64,000 nucleotides of DNA from Burkholderia metallica (GCF_902832845.1 NZ_CADFDB010000002.1:558001-622000), one strand, 5' to 3'; positions 46,425 to 56,165 are shown, numbered from the stretch's first letter. Notes: generated by a model not told the origin, from the letters alone. Numbers and translations are program-made.

Positions 46425-48703
46425 TTCGCGCTCCCCGTCAGGCGGCGCAGCGCCGCGCGCCAGCCGCGCGCGGACGCGTCGTCGGATTCGTTCGCATAGC
46501 GGTACTCGGTATAGCGATAGCCGCCGTATTTCGTGCCGTACGCGCACCGGCCGCCACGCGGGTCGATGCCGTTCAGCACGACCCGCGGCGCCGCGCTGCC
46601 GCGGCCCGCGAGACGCTTCGCGGTCTCGACCAGTTCGCCGGCCTTGGTACGGCCGGCGCGCACGACCAGCAGGATCGCGTTCGCATGCGTGCCGAGCCAG
46701 CTTGCGTCGGCGGCGGCGAGCACCGGCGGCGCGTCGATCACGACCGTGTCGTAGTGCGTGCGCCATTGCGCGAGCAGCGTGCCGAGGCTGGCCTGCTGCA
46801 GCAGCGCGGCGGGGGCGTGTGGCACCGTGCCCGTCGAGATGAAGTCGAGATTCGGTGCGACCGCGCGATGCACGACGCCGTCGGGCGCGGCGTGTCCCGC
46901 GAGCGCATCGGCGAAGCCGTGATCGCGCGCGACGCCGAACACCTGGTGCAGATGGCCCTTGCGCAGATCGCCGTCGATCAGCAGCACGCGCTTGCCGTCC
47001 GCCGCCTGCACGGCCGCGAAGTTCGCCGCGACGAACGACTTGCCCGCGCCGGGCACCGGGCCCGTGATCAGCACGACCGCATGTTCTTCGTGCGCGAGCG
47101 AGAAATGCAGTGCGGTCTGCAGGCTGCGCAAGCTCTCGATCGCCGGCTCGTACGGTTCGGCGAGCGCGAGCAGCGACGGGCCGCCTTCCCCGCGCGCGAT
47201 TGCGCGCGTCACCGCGCGCTGGCCGTTGGCCGACGGCACCACGGCCAGCACGGGCAACCCGGCGTGCCGTTCGATCTCGTCGATGCCTTCCAGGCCGCCA
47301 TAGAGGAAGTCGCGGGCAAACGCGACGAGCATGCCGAGCGCGAGCCCGACGAGCGCGGCGACGCCGATCACGACCGGCCGGTTCGGCCGCACGGGATCGT
47401 CCGGCACGATGGCCATGTCGACGACGCGCACGTTGCCGGTCTTGCCGGCCTTCACGAGTTCGAGCTGCTGAATGTTGTTCAGCAGTGCCGTGTAGAGATC
47501 GGTTCCGACTTTCACGTCGAGTTGCGCGCGCACTTCGTCGCGCTGCCGTTCGGGCAGCCGCGCGATGTTCGTGTCGAGCTTGCCTTGCTGGCGCCGCAGC
47601 GTGTCGAGTTGCGCATCGATCGCGGCCATGTCGGGATGCGACGGCAGGAAGCGTCGCGACAGTTCGTCGCGTTTCTGCTGGAGTTCGAGCACGCGCGCCT
47701 GCACGTCCACGCTCTGCTGCAGCGCGAGCTTGCCTTCCTCGGCGAGATCGATCGAATGGCCGCTGCTGCGCAGCGTCGCATAGCGCTGCTCGGCCTGTTC
47801 GAGCTGGCGCTTCACGATCGGCAGCTGCTCCTGCAGGAACGCGAGCGAGCGGGCGGCTTCCCCCGACCGGCGTTCGACGTTCTGTTCGACATAGCGGTTC
47901 GCGATCGCGTTGAGCGTCGCGCTGATCGCGGCCGGATCGTCGCCGCGCAGCGTCGCGACGAGCACGCCGGACTGCTTGATCTTCTCCTGCACGTCGAGCG
48001 CCGTGCGCAGCGCATCGATCGTGTCGGCCCGGCCGTTACGAATCAGGCGGAAGCGGGTGCCGGGCAGCGCGTCGAAGCCGGCGACCTCGATGGACAGCGG
48101 GCCGTAGCGCGTGGCGAACGTTTCCGCGCGACCGATGCGGCCGATCGCGTCGTCGGCCAGATCCGGGCCCGACAGCCGGTAGCGCTGCGCGTCGATCCGC
48201 GTCAGGCTGAACGTGTCGCCTTCGGCGCGCCGCGGCACGTCGAAGCGCGTGACGTTCGCGCTTTCCTGGCCCCACGCGTAGCCGCCGATGCCGAGCAGGC
48301 CCGGCTGCACCGCGCCGTCGTTGAAGCGCGACACGAAATCGCCGATCAGCGGAAAGCGCTTCGGTCTGGCGACGATGTAGCTGCGCAGGTCGTCCACCGC
48401 GCGCGTCACCACGAGCCGTGACGACAGGATCTGCGCCTCGGCCGACGCCGGCGCGTTGACGTTGAAGAACGACGCGGCGTCGCCGAGCAGGTTTTTCGCC
48501 GCGGTGTCGCCGCCGTCGTCGGTCTGGATCATCAGGTCGGCCTGATAGGTCGGCGGCGCGAGAAACGCGTACAGCGCACCGATGCCGATGCCGGCGGCGG
48601 TCAGCGCGGCGATCGTCCAGCGCATGCCGCCGAGCACGTCGAGCGCGTGAATGAGGTCGAACTCGCTTTCGGCGGCGGGTTCGCGGGAAGGCGGTGCGGT
48701 CAT
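46421..48703 (-). CDS. Wzc-like chain-length regulator / tyrosine autokinase
   Basis: This 760-residue protein has a Wzz domain with two membrane segments (about 29-50 and 430-450), a periplasmic coiled-coil part (about 280-400) and a C-terminal BY-kinase. The kinase shows Walker A GPVPGAGKSF (548-557), Walker A' LLIDGD (574-579) and Walker B VVIDAPP (654-660). The tail holds a cluster of six tyrosines (722-736) for autophosphorylation. It controls polymer length and export with Wza. The ATGA overlap with Wzb is the usual arrangement. Confidence 0.9.
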   Translation of the reverse strand: MTAPPSREPAAESEFDLIHALDVLGGMRWTIAALTAAGIGIGALYAFLAPPTYQADLMIQTDDGGDTAAKNLLGDAASFFNVNAPASAEAQILSSRLVVTRAVDDLRSYIVARPKRFPLIGDFVSRFNDGAVQPGLLGIGGYAWGQESANVTRFDVPRRAEGDTFSLTRIDAQRYRLSGPDLADDAIGRIGRAETFATRYGPLSIEVAGFDALPGTRFRLIRNGRADTIDALRTALDVQEKIKQSGVLVATLRGDDPAAISATLNAIANRYVEQNVERRSGEAARSLAFLQEQLPIVKRQLEQAEQRYATLRSSGHSIDLAEEGKLALQQSVDVQARVLELQQKRDELSRRFLPSHPDMAAIDAQLDTLRRQQGKLDTNIARLPERQRDEVRAQLDVKVGTDLYTALLNNIQQLELVKAGKTGNVRVVDMAIVPDDPVRPNRPVVIGVAALVGLALGMLVAFARDFLYGGLEGIDEIERHAGLPVLAVVPSANGQRAVTRAIARGEGGPSLLALAEPYEPAIESLRSLQTALHFSLAHEEHAVVLITGPVPGAGKSFVAANFAAVQAADGKRVLLIDGDLRKGHLHQVFGVARDHGFADALAGHAAPDGVVHRAVAPNLDFISTGTVPHAPAALLQQASLGTLLAQWRTHYDTVVIDAPPVLAAADASWLGTHANAILLVVRAGRTKAGELVETAKRLAGRGSAAPRVVLNGIDPRGGRCAYGTKYGGYRYTEYRYANESDDASARGWRAALRRLTGSAK

Positions 48704-49206
48704 GATGTCGTTGAAGAGGAGAGGTCGGCCGGCCGGTCGGGCCAGCGCGCGAGGATGAGCGGACGCCAGCCCTCGACGGCGGCGGAGATCAGCGATGCGC
48801 AGTGCACGAAGGTGTCGCGCGTGCCGCGATAGGGATCGGGAACGTCGAAGCCGGCGCGCGTGGCGCCGGGCGCGAGCGCGTGCTCGCCGAGGCGGAACAC
48901 GCGGCCGCGCGCGAACAGGTGCCGCGATTCGAGATCGCGCTGCTGCGCGCGGTCCATCACGAGGATCAGGTCGGCATCCCGGCACAGGTCGACCGTGACG
49001 GAGCCGGCCACATGGGCGTCGAGATCGAGCCCGAGCTCGCGCGCGACGTCGCGCGCGAGCGGATCGGCCGGATGCCCGACGCGCGCGGCGAGGCCGGCGG
49101 AGCGGACCGTCGCGTGCGGCAGCCGCGCGGCCAGCAGCGCGGCCGCGATCGGGCTGCGGCAAAGATTGCCTTCGCACAGGACGAGCAGGGACGGGCGCGC
49201 GCTCAT
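48700..49206 (-). CDS. Wzb-like low-molecular-weight protein tyrosine phosphatase
   Basis: This 168-residue protein has the P-loop CEGNLCRSP (11-19; Cys11 and Arg17 of CX5R) and the general-acid loop DVPDPYRGT. It dephosphorylates the tyrosine tail of the adjacent Wzc, a cycle needed for polymer assembly. It overlaps wza and wzc by 4 bp each. Confidence 0.9.
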   Translation of the reverse strand: MSARPSLLVLCEGNLCRSPIAAALLAARLPHATVRSAGLAARVGHPADPLARDVARELGLDLDAHVAGSVTVDLCRDADLILVMDRAQQRDLESRHLFARGRVFRLGEHALAPGATRAGFDVPDPYRGTRDTFVHCASLISAAVEGWRPLILARWPDRPADLSSSTTS

Positions 49207-50438
49207 TTGGTCGCGATCGCCGCGGCGGCGCCGGTGTTGACGCTCGGCAGCAGCAGCGCGAGCACGCGGCTGAAGCGCACGAGGCCGTTGCCGTCGACGT
49301 AGACGATGTCCTTGGGTTCCAGCTCGAACTCGTTCGCGAGCACCATCGCGACAGGCGAGCGCGCGTCGAGATGGAACACGGTCGGCGTGCCGTGCTTGCT
49401 GCCGCGGATCACGAACATCTGCGCGGCGTCCGCGGTGTTCGAATTGATGCTGCCGGCTTGCAGCAGCGCATCGCTGAGCGTGAGGCGGCCGTTGCGCTTC
49501 GGCAGCGCGAGCAGCGGGCGGTTGACTTCGCCCATCACGTAGACGCCGTTGTCGTCGCGCGCGGCGATCTTCAGCAGATCCCCGGCGCGCAACATGATGT
49601 CGGCCGGATTGCGATGCGCGCGGATCATGCCGGCGAGATCGATGCGAACCGGCACGCCGTCGCGGATCAGCGTAACGTCGCTCTGGTCGGCCGCGGGCGT
49701 GAAGCCGCCCGCGCGGGACAGCGCGTCGGCGAGCGTCATCGGCACGTCGTTGACGGCCAGCGCGCCCGGCGTATGCACTTCGCCGTCCACGTAGACCTGC
49801 TGCGAACGGTACGATGCGACCCGCAGCGTCACCTGCGGATCGCGATACACGCGCGCGAGCGCCTGCGCGACGCGCGCCTGCGAATCGGCGGCGGTCAGGC
49901 CGGCGACCTTCAACTGGCCGGCATACGGAAACGTCAGGTTGCCGCGATCGTCGACGACGAACCCGGCCACCGGATCGGCCGCGCGCGGCGGCGACTGCTG
50001 CGATCCGGGCTGCGCGGCGGCGAGTTCGGGGTGATCCCACACGGTGATCTGCAGCACGTCGCCGGGCCCGATCCGGTAGGACGACGCGCGCGACGGAGCC
50101 GGGGCGGCGAGCGTCGCGAGCGCCGCTGCGTCCATGGCGCGCTGATGCTGGATCAGCGACGGGTCGATGCGCACGATGGGCACGGGCAGGCTCGCGGGCG
50201 AAACGTTCGCCGACGGCGACGACGCGGCGGGCGATGCCGGCGCGTTCGCGGCCGCGACGGCCGCGTCGGCATCCGATGCAGGGGCGGCCCGCAGGCTCTG
50301 GACGAATGGATGATCCATCCGCATGCCCGGCGCGAGCGCGCATGCGGACAACAGCGTACCGGCCGCCGTCGCGAGCGCGAGGCCGCGCATGACGCGCCAG
50401 CATTCACCGGCTCGTGTCGGGGCGTTCGAGGTATTCAT
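49203..50438 (-). CDS. Wza-like polysaccharide export outer-membrane lipoprotein
   Basis: This 411-residue protein has a lipoprotein signal peptide with lipobox LLSACA (Cys33), a Ser/Ala/Pro-rich spacer, then the polysaccharide-export domain (IGPGDVLQITVWDHPELAAA) and SLBB repeats (VYVDGEVHTPGALAV, VYVMGEVNRPLLALP). It forms the outer-membrane channel for the polymer. It is 126 bp downstream of the initiating transferase gene, the only gap in the operon. Confidence 0.88.
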   Translation of the reverse strand: MNTSNAPTRAGECWRVMRGLALATAAGTLLSACALAPGMRMDHPFVQSLRAAPASDADAAVAAANAPASPAASSPSANVSPASLPVPIVRIDPSLIQHQRAMDAAALATLAAPAPSRASSYRIGPGDVLQITVWDHPELAAAQPGSQQSPPRAADPVAGFVVDDRGNLTFPYAGQLKVAGLTAADSQARVAQALARVYRDPQVTLRVASYRSQQVYVDGEVHTPGALAVNDVPMTLADALSRAGGFTPAADQSDVTLIRDGVPVRIDLAGMIRAHRNPADIMLRAGDLLKIAARDDNGVYVMGEVNRPLLALPKRNGRLTLSDALLQAGSINSNTADAAQMFVIRGSKHGTPTVFHLDARSPVAMVLANEFELEPKDIVYVDGNGLVRFSRVLALLLPSVNTGAAAAIATK

Positions 50439-50564
50439 CTGCTCCTTCCTTGATGGCGGCGCCGGGGATGCGGCGACCGCGCGCGTTCCGCCCGGGGTGG
50501 CCGGGCAAAGCGGGTTCAGTGGAGAGCGCGCTGCGTTCGCCGGTCAAGCGAACGGGTCTGCCGC

Positions 50565-51983
50565 TCAGTAAGCGTTGGGATGCACGATCCCTTTCAGGAC
50601 GGTCGCGCCGATGATTCGCAGATCGAGCGCGAACGACCAGTTGCGCAGGTAGTACAGGTCGTACTCGATGCGCGACTGCATGCTTTCGACGCGTTCGGTC
50701 GCGCCGCGCAGCCCGTTGACCTGCGCCCATCCGGTGATGCCGGGCTTGATCCGGTAGCGGTGGATGTAGCCGTCGACGAGCGTGCGGTACTGCGCGTCGT
50801 GTTCCACCGCATGCGGGCGCGGGCCGACCACCGACATGTCGCCGAGCAGCACGTTGATGAACTGCGGCAGCTCGTCGAGGCTCGTGCGCCGCAACAGCGC
50901 GCCGACGGCCGTGACGCGCGGATCGTTGCGCGTCGCCTGCGCCACCGTGCCGTCCCGCTCGACGTGCAGCTTCATCGTTCGGAACTTGTAGATGTCGAAG
51001 GTTTCGCCATCGGCGCCGCGCCGCTTCTGCGTGAAGAACACGGGCCCCGGCGACGACAGCTTCACCGCGACGCCGATCGCGAGCAGCAGCGGCATCAGCG
51101 CGATCAGTGCAGCGGCCGCGAACGCGCGATCGAATACGGCCTTCGCCATCCGCGCCCGCACCGACAACGGTGAAACCGCGAGCGAGATCGCGGGTTCGCC
51201 GAGAACTTCGTCGACCTGGCTGCCGAACAGCGCCAGCTGGCTGACGTCGGGCAGCAGGCGCATGTCGACGAAGTCGTGGCGGAATTCGTCGATGACGCTG
51301 ACGATCGTCTGCTCGTCGCTCAGCGGCAGCGCGATCCAGATTTCGCTCGCCCGCTGTTGCCGCGCCTGCCGCGAAAACGCGGCGAGGTCGTGCAGAACGG
51401 GCAACGCGCCGGCGATCGGCGTGTCGTGCGGCGACGTCTGGCAGATCGCGACGAGCCGGAACGGCGAAGCTCCGTCGATCCCGGCAGCCAGTCGCGCGAT
51501 GCGCTCGCCGGTTCCGACGATCGCGATCGCCCGGTGGCGCCGGGGCGCGCGCAGGCGACGGCATCGCCACAGAAAGAGGCTGATACGGAACGCCACCAGC
51601 GCGATCGCCACGCCGAACGTCCATCGAATGAACCACGCAACCGATGCGAGGCTGACGGCGGACAGCGCGATCATCATCGCGAACACGCTGCCTTGCGCGA
51701 CGAGCCACAGGGCCAGTGTGCGCAGCAGGTAGCGAGTCGCACGGACGCCGGTATCGTTCAGGGTCCGATCGGAGAGGCTCAGCAGGAACGTCGCGAACAG
51801 CGCGCTCGATGCGACGAGCAGCGTTTCCGTACGGAGCGCCGCGAGCGACCACATCGACTCGCCGAGCATCGTCATCGCGATCGTGGCGATTACGCAAATA
51901 TCAATGAGGACTACGATAAATTCTTGATGGTGAACCTGACTTTTCTGCATTCCATGTTGACTCGAAGCATGACGGCGCGACAC
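50565..51983 (-). CDS. Undecaprenyl-phosphate hexose-1-phosphate transferase (WcaJ-like)
   Basis: This 472-residue protein has four N-terminal membrane segments (about 22-135), a CoA-binding-like middle domain ([17 protein letters not shown]) and the C-terminal sugar transferase domain ([51 protein letters not shown]). It starts each repeat unit by placing a sugar phosphate, probably glucose-1-phosphate, on undecaprenyl phosphate. It is the first gene of the operon. ATGs at 51983 and 51950 are both possible starts. Confidence 0.87.
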   Translation of the reverse strand: MSRRHASSQHGMQKSQVHHQEFIVVLIDICVIATIAMTMLGESMWSLAALRTETLLVASSALFATFLLSLSDRTLNDTGVRATRYLLRTLALWLVAQGSVFAMMIALSAVSLASVAWFIRWTFGVAIALVAFRISLFLWRCRRLRAPRRHRAIAIVGTGERIARLAAGIDGASPFRLVAICQTSPHDTPIAGALPVLHDLAAFSRQARQQRASEIWIALPLSDEQTIVSVIDEFRHDFVDMRLLPDVSQLALFGSQVDEVLGEPAISLAVSPLSVRARMAKAVFDRAFAAAALIALMPLLLAIGVAVKLSSPGPVFFTQKRRGADGETFDIYKFRTMKLHVERDGTVAQATRNDPRVTAVGALLRRTSLDELPQFINVLLGDMSVVGPRPHAVEHDAQYRTLVDGYIHRYRIKPGITGWAQVNGLRGATERVESMQSRIEYDLYYLRNWSFALDLRIIGATVLKGIVHPNAY

Positions 51984-52381
51984 ACGCGGATCGCGTTCGC
52001 ATGCGGATTTCGAGTCCGCCTCGGGTATCTGTTTCCTGTTGTGTTGATCCGCAAAGGGAGAGATTCGAAGCGGATCGTTTGTTTCATTCTATTGACCGCG
52101 ATCAGGCGGGGCCATCGGGCAACGGGACGTTTGGTGGCGTTTCGATGTCGGACCAGTCCTGTTTTTCGCTGTCCGTCGGCATGCATTGCCGTGCGCGGCA
52201 GATTTCCCGGCGTCCGGTGATTGCCGCTACGCGCCGGTTTTAGACCGGCAGGGGGAGGGGCAGGCCCGCACCGCCCCATGCGAGGTCGGCGTATGCAGGG
52301 CGCGGCGCCGAGGGCCGCGCGATCGCCGTGTCGTATCGCCGGCGCCGCGGCCGATGAACGGTCTGCGGCGCCGGCGCGATG
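51984..52381. other. Upstream region of the EPS operon
   Basis: No gene in these 398 bp. The right end holds a hairpin after the lactonase-like gene. The EPS promoter must lie here; I found no -24/-12 element and no convincing regulator palindrome. Confidence 0.45.
52337..52376 (-). terminator. Hairpin after the lactonase-like gene
   Basis: CGCCGGCGCCGC and GCGGCGCCGGCG (12 bp, perfect) with a 16-nt loop, directly behind the stop codon at 52382. Confidence 0.5.
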
Positions 52382-53551
52382 TCAGACGCCGGCCATCCCT
52401 TGCAGACTGACGCCGCTTGCGGTTCCCGCCGGTTTCTCGTCGAGCTTCGTGAGCGACCCGTCGGCGCCGATCGCATAGGTCACGACCTTGTCGGCCCCGA
52501 GATAGCTCTGGTACAGGAACTTGCCGTCAGGGCTGATCCACGAGTCGCCCGCGAGGCTGGTCGCCTGACCGTTGACCGCGGGTTCCTGCGCGGCGACGGA
52601 TTTCAGGAGCGTGGCGCGGCCGCTCGCATCGAGCGCGTACGACGACACGCTGCCCGCGCCGTTGCCGACGTAGACGAAGCGATTGTCCGGCGAAATCGCG
52701 AGCCAGCAGCTGGCTGCTTGTCCGCTCGCGATCGGGCCGCTGCGGCCCTGCAACGTGCCGCGCGACACGGCATAGGTGTTGAGCGCCCCGCTCGCATCCG
52801 CCGAGACATAGAGGTCGCGCTGGCTGCCGTGCGCGAAGCGGCCGCCGAACGGAACGCCGCTTTGCGACGCAATGGTGGACGCGGCGCCGAGCCGGCCGTC
52901 CGGAAGCACGGGGAAGCTCACGATCGTGTCGAGCTGCGTGCCGCCCGGGCCCGACAGCGGAACGTTGACGACGACGGTCGATCCGTCGGGGCTGACTGTA
53001 ACCGACGTCGGCAGCGCGTTTTCCCGGACGAGCGGATAGGCGCCCGTCTGGGTCAGTCCGCCGTTGTCTTCGACGCGGTAGGCGCGCAGCTGCTGATCGC
53101 CGGTCTGGTGCGTGACGTACAGCACGCCGTTGTAATAAGCGAGGCTTGTGGGATGTTCGCCGCCGGTCGGGGTCACGCGCAGCAGGCGCGGCGCGTGCGT
53201 GACCGGGTCGAGCGAGAACACCGAAACGGTCGCGTCGCCCGAGTTGACGACGAACAGACGGCTGCGATCGGGCGTGACGATCACGCTGTGATTGCTCGCA
53301 AGCGAATCCGGCGCGACGGCGCCTCCCATGAAGAAATTGACGCCGTTGGTGCCGTGTCCGCCGGTCGCCACGCGCACGCCGGACGACAGCGTGCCGTCCG
53401 CGCGGCGCGAGAACATCAGCACCGCGTTGTCCGTTTCGTTGGTTTGGGAAAACAGCTTGTCGGCGTCGATGCTCTGCTGATCGATACCGCTGCCGCAAGC
53501 GGTGAGCGAGAGGGCCAGCAGCGCGCTGTACAGCATTTTTCTATTCAACAT
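52382..53551 (-). CDS. Lactonase-like beta-propeller lipoprotein
   Basis: This 389-residue protein has a lipoprotein signal peptide (LLALSLTACGSG, Cys19). The rest is made of repeated propeller strands (RLFVVNSGDATVSVFSLDP, LYVSADASGALNTYAVSRG, FVYVGNGAGSVSSYALDASG), as in the 6-phosphogluconolactonase-like beta-propeller family. As an exported lipoprotein it is unlikely to act in the pentose pathway. It may bind or process a sugar polymer, but no link to the EPS operon beyond proximity is visible. Confidence 0.72.
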   Translation of the reverse strand: MLNRKMLYSALLALSLTACGSGIDQQSIDADKLFSQTNETDNAVLMFSRRADGTLSSGVRVATGGHGTNGVNFFMGGAVAPDSLASNHSVIVTPDRSRLFVVNSGDATVSVFSLDPVTHAPRLLRVTPTGGEHPTSLAYYNGVLYVTHQTGDQQLRAYRVEDNGGLTQTGAYPLVRENALPTSVTVSPDGSTVVVNVPLSGPGGTQLDTIVSFPVLPDGRLGAASTIASQSGVPFGGRFAHGSQRDLYVSADASGALNTYAVSRGTLQGRSGPIASGQAASCWLAISPDNRFVYVGNGAGSVSSYALDASGRATLLKSVAAQEPAVNGQATSLAGDSWISPDGKFLYQSYLGADKVVTYAIGADGSLTKLDEKPAGTASGVSLQGMAGV

Positions 53552-53939
53552 CGAGTCATGCTCCGATTCGACGACACGGCCCGAGGCAACGGCTCGAAGG
53601 CTTCATCGTCCTGGTTAGGGGAGCGAATAGTCGGATCGGCCGAACGAATATGACGGCGCGCGCCGATTTTTTTTGCACGCAGATTTGAAGCGCGACATGC
53701 ATCGATCAGGTTGCCGAAGAATCAGATCAGTCTTATTGCCGGACGCCAGACGCGTTTGCGACCATCGGCTCCTTCGGTTGCGGTTCGTATCGCGACCGCC
53801 TTGTTCCGGCGCTTTCAGTTCTGCCCGTTTCGCCGGCCGCCTACCTGTTACCCGGGGAGTATCGCGGGTCGTCATCGAACACGTCGTTCGATCGACCGCG
53901 CTTCTTCAATCCGGGTAACGCATTCGATCGAGGGATTTC
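53552..53939. other. Divergent intergenic region
   Basis: Nothing recognisable in these 388 bp between the lactonase-like gene and the cytochrome b gene. Promoters for both must lie here. A sigma-factor-specific promoter for the oxidoreductase operon could not be assigned by eye. Confidence 0.4.
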
Positions 53940-54578
53940 ATGTCTGCAACGGGCTCCGATTTACGCTCGACCCGCACGCCTGCGCGGCGCGGCGGCACGG
54001 TCCATCCGGTCTGGTTGCGCGTCACGCACTGGCTCAACGCGATCGCCGCGGTGACGCTGATGCTGTCGGGATGGCGTATCTACAACGCATCGCCGATCTT
54101 CGACGGCTTCACGTTTCCGGCGAGCATCACGCTGGGCGGATGGCTGGGCGGCGCACTGCAATGGCATTTCGCCGCGATGTGGCTTTTCGCATTCAACGGG
54201 CTCGCCTATCTGGCGATCAATCTCGCAAGCGGGCGCGGTTTCCGGAAATTCCTGCCGGTGACGCCGCGCGCGATCCTGCGGGATCTCGCCCGCGCACTGA
54301 CCGGCAAGCTCTCGCATGACGACCCGCATCGCTACAACGCGGTCCAGAAGTTCGCCTACCTGTTCATCGTCTGCGATCTCGTCGTGCTGCTGCTGTCGGG
54401 GCTCGTGATCTGGAAATCCGTGCAGTTCCCGCTTCTGAGGGAACTGATGGGTGGATACGACGCCGCTCGCGTCGTGCACTTCGTCGCGATGAGCCTGATG
54501 GCGGCCTTCATCGTCGTGCACGTGACGATGGTCGCGCTGGTTCCGCGTTCGTTGATCGCGATGCTGCGCGGTCGATAA
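53940..54578 (+). CDS. Membrane cytochrome b (b561-like) partner of the molybdoenzyme
   Basis: This 212-residue protein has four hydrophobic segments with histidines suited to bind heme b (VWLRVTHWLNAIAAVTLML, LQWHFAAMWLFAFNG, ARVVHFVAMSLMAAFIVVHV). It is of the Ni/Fe-hydrogenase/formate-dehydrogenase cytochrome b type. The molybdoenzyme gene starts 10 bp after its stop, so it most likely passes quinol electrons to that enzyme, as YedZ/MsrQ-type proteins do. Confidence 0.83.
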   Translation: MSATGSDLRSTRTPARRGGTVHPVWLRVTHWLNAIAAVTLMLSGWRIYNASPIFDGFTFPASITLGGWLGGALQWHFAAMWLFAFNGLAYLAINLASGRGFRKFLPVTPRAILRDLARALTGKLSHDDPHRYNAVQKFAYLFIVCDLVVLLLSGLVIWKSVQFPLLRELMGGYDAARVVHFVAMSLMAAFIVVHVTMVALVPRSLIAMLRGR

Positions 54579-54588
54579 GGAATTCGCT

Positions 54589-55368
54589 ATGAATGAAGAA
54601 AATGGAAAGAAACGTCCGGCGCTCGATCGCGCATCGATCCTGATCGATGTGCGCCGCGAGCTGGCGCTGCCGTCGCGGCGGCTGTTCGGCAAGCAATTGC
54701 TGACGCTGGGCGGCCTGACGATGCTGACCGGCTGTTCGCTGACCGACGACGAGTCGGTCGATACGTTCCTCAGCGCCGTGTCGCGTCTGAACGACCGGGC
54801 GCAAGCGATGCTGTTCGATCCGAACCGTCTTGCGCCGACTTATACCGACGCGCAAATCACCCGGCCGTTTCCGTTCAATGCGTTCTACGGCATCGACGAC
54901 GTACCCGCCGTCGACGCGTCGGATTATCGGCTGCAAGTGAGCGGACGCGTGACCGGCCGGCGAAGCTGGACCCTGCCGGAGCTTTACGCGCTGCCGCGCG
55001 CCGAACAGATCACCCGGCATATCTGCGTCGAAGGGTGGAGCGCGATAGGGCGCTGGGGCGGCACGCCGTTCGGCGATTTCCTGCGCCGCGTCGGCGCGGA
55101 CACGACGGCGAAGTACGTCGGATTCAAGTGTGCGGACGACTACTACGAAAGCATCGACATGCCGACGGCGCTGCATCCGCAAACGCTCCTTGCGTTCGAA
55201 TACGACGGCGTACGTTTGCCCGCGAAGTACGGTTTCCCGATGAAGCTCAGGATGCCGACCAAGCTGGGCTACAAGAATCCCAAGCACATCATGGAGATCT
55301 TCGTGACCAACACGTATCCCGGCGGTTACTGGGTCGACCGCGGATACAACTGGTTCGGCGGATCCTGA
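54589..55368 (+). CDS. YedY/MsrP-like molybdopterin oxidoreductase, Tat-exported lipoprotein
   Basis: This 259-residue protein is of the sulfite-oxidase family. It has a twin-arginine signal (SRRLFGKQ, about 29-36) followed by a hydrophobic stretch and a lipobox MLTGCS (Cys49), so it is probably exported folded and anchored. The molybdenum-ligating cysteine is C146 in RHICVEGWS. MsrP/YedY enzymes reduce methionine sulfoxide in periplasmic proteins. Its neighbours, a cytochrome b and a Met-rich repeat protein, make that role likely here. Confidence 0.85.
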   Translation: MNEENGKKRPALDRASILIDVRRELALPSRRLFGKQLLTLGGLTMLTGCSLTDDESVDTFLSAVSRLNDRAQAMLFDPNRLAPTYTDAQITRPFPFNAFYGIDDVPAVDASDYRLQVSGRVTGRRSWTLPELYALPRAEQITRHICVEGWSAIGRWGGTPFGDFLRRVGADTTAKYVGFKCADDYYESIDMPTALHPQTLLAFEYDGVRLPAKYGFPMKLRMPTKLGYKNPKHIMEIFVTNTYPGGYWVDRGYNWFGGS

Positions 55369-55487
55369 CGTACGCGACTCGAATTTGGCCTGCGTCGAGC
55401 CGCTTCAGGCGTTCGGCGCGGCCAAAAAATGCCGGCGTTGCCGGCTTGTTCCCCCCTGTCATTTATCTCATCAACGGAGTTGGTTTC

Positions 55488-55778
55488 ATGAAGAAGATTG
55501 GTATTGCAGCCCTGTCTCTCGCCCTCATGTCGAGCGCCACTGTCGCTTTCGCCCAGACGGCCGACGGGATGGCAAAGGACGGCATGGCGAAGGATCATAT
55601 GGCCAAAAGCGGCATGAGCAAGGAAGGTCACATGTCGAAGGGCCTGATGGCGAAGGACGGCATGGCGAAGGACGGCATGGCGAAGGACTCGATGGCAAAG
55701 GATGCGATGTCGAAGAGCACGATGTCGAAGAGCACGATGTCGAAAGATGCGATGTCGAAGGACGCAATGTCGAAGTAA
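55488..55778 (+). CDS. mrpX: Met-rich pentapeptide MXKDX repeat protein (MrpX-like)
   Basis: A 96-residue protein with a signal peptide (cleaved near FAQTA, residue 23). The mature part is about fourteen pentads such as MAKDG, MAKDS, MSKDA and MSKST, with a methionine every fifth residue (14 of 74, 19%). A MrpX protein of this kind in Azospira scavenges hypochlorite by oxidation of its methionines, which a YedY-type enzyme then reduces. It sits 119 bp after the molybdoenzyme gene and before a strong terminator. Confidence 0.82.
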   Translation: MKKIGIAALSLALMSSATVAFAQTADGMAKDGMAKDHMAKSGMSKEGHMSKGLMAKDGMAKDGMAKDSMAKDAMSKSTMSKSTMSKDAMSKDAMSK

Positions 55779-55847
55779 TGCCGTCCGGAAGTGCAGCCCG
55801 TGAACGGCTGCACAACGCAGTTGCCGCTGGCAATTGCGTTCCACCTG

Positions 55848-55879
55848 AGCAGAGAGCGAACCGCTCTCTGCTTTTTTTT
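55848..55879 (+). terminator. Rho-independent terminator after mrpX
   Basis: AGCAGAGAGCG and CGCTCTCTGCT pair around AAC and run into eight T. It closes the cytochrome b-molybdoenzyme-mrpX unit. Confidence 0.88.
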
Positions 55880-55946
55880 GCGTCGCAGAACCGTTCCGGC
55901 CAAATCTGCGGCGGGCCGGCAATCGCGTGGCCCGCCACGCAGCCGC

Positions 55947-56165
55947 TCACACCCGATCGATCCTGAAGTGCGCGGCCGCATACGCCGCGTCGCAGGTCCA
56001 CATCGTTTTACCGTCGCGATGAAAAATCGCCACGCCGTGATCGACCGTCATCCGCGCACGCGGATACACGGCGGCATGGCCGTTGAGTGCCGCGGCGAGA
56101 TCGTTGCGTTCCTTGGAGGTGGCCTGGTATTCGCCGTCCGGCAGCGGTGCGCGAACGGGTGTCAT
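55947..56165 (-). CDS. Small hypothetical protein
   Basis: A 72-residue protein starting MTPVRAPLPDGEYQATSKER and ending AAYAAAHFRIDRV, with the middle GVAIFHRDGKTMWTCDAAYA. No signal peptide or membrane segment. I do not recognise it. The ATG at 56165 is the natural start, since upstream codons look like noise. Coding is supported only by a regular amphipathic composition and its fit between neighbours. Confidence 0.45.
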   Translation of the reverse strand: MTPVRAPLPDGEYQATSKERNDLAAALNGHAAVYPRARMTVDHGVAIFHRDGKTMWTCDAAYAAAHFRIDRV

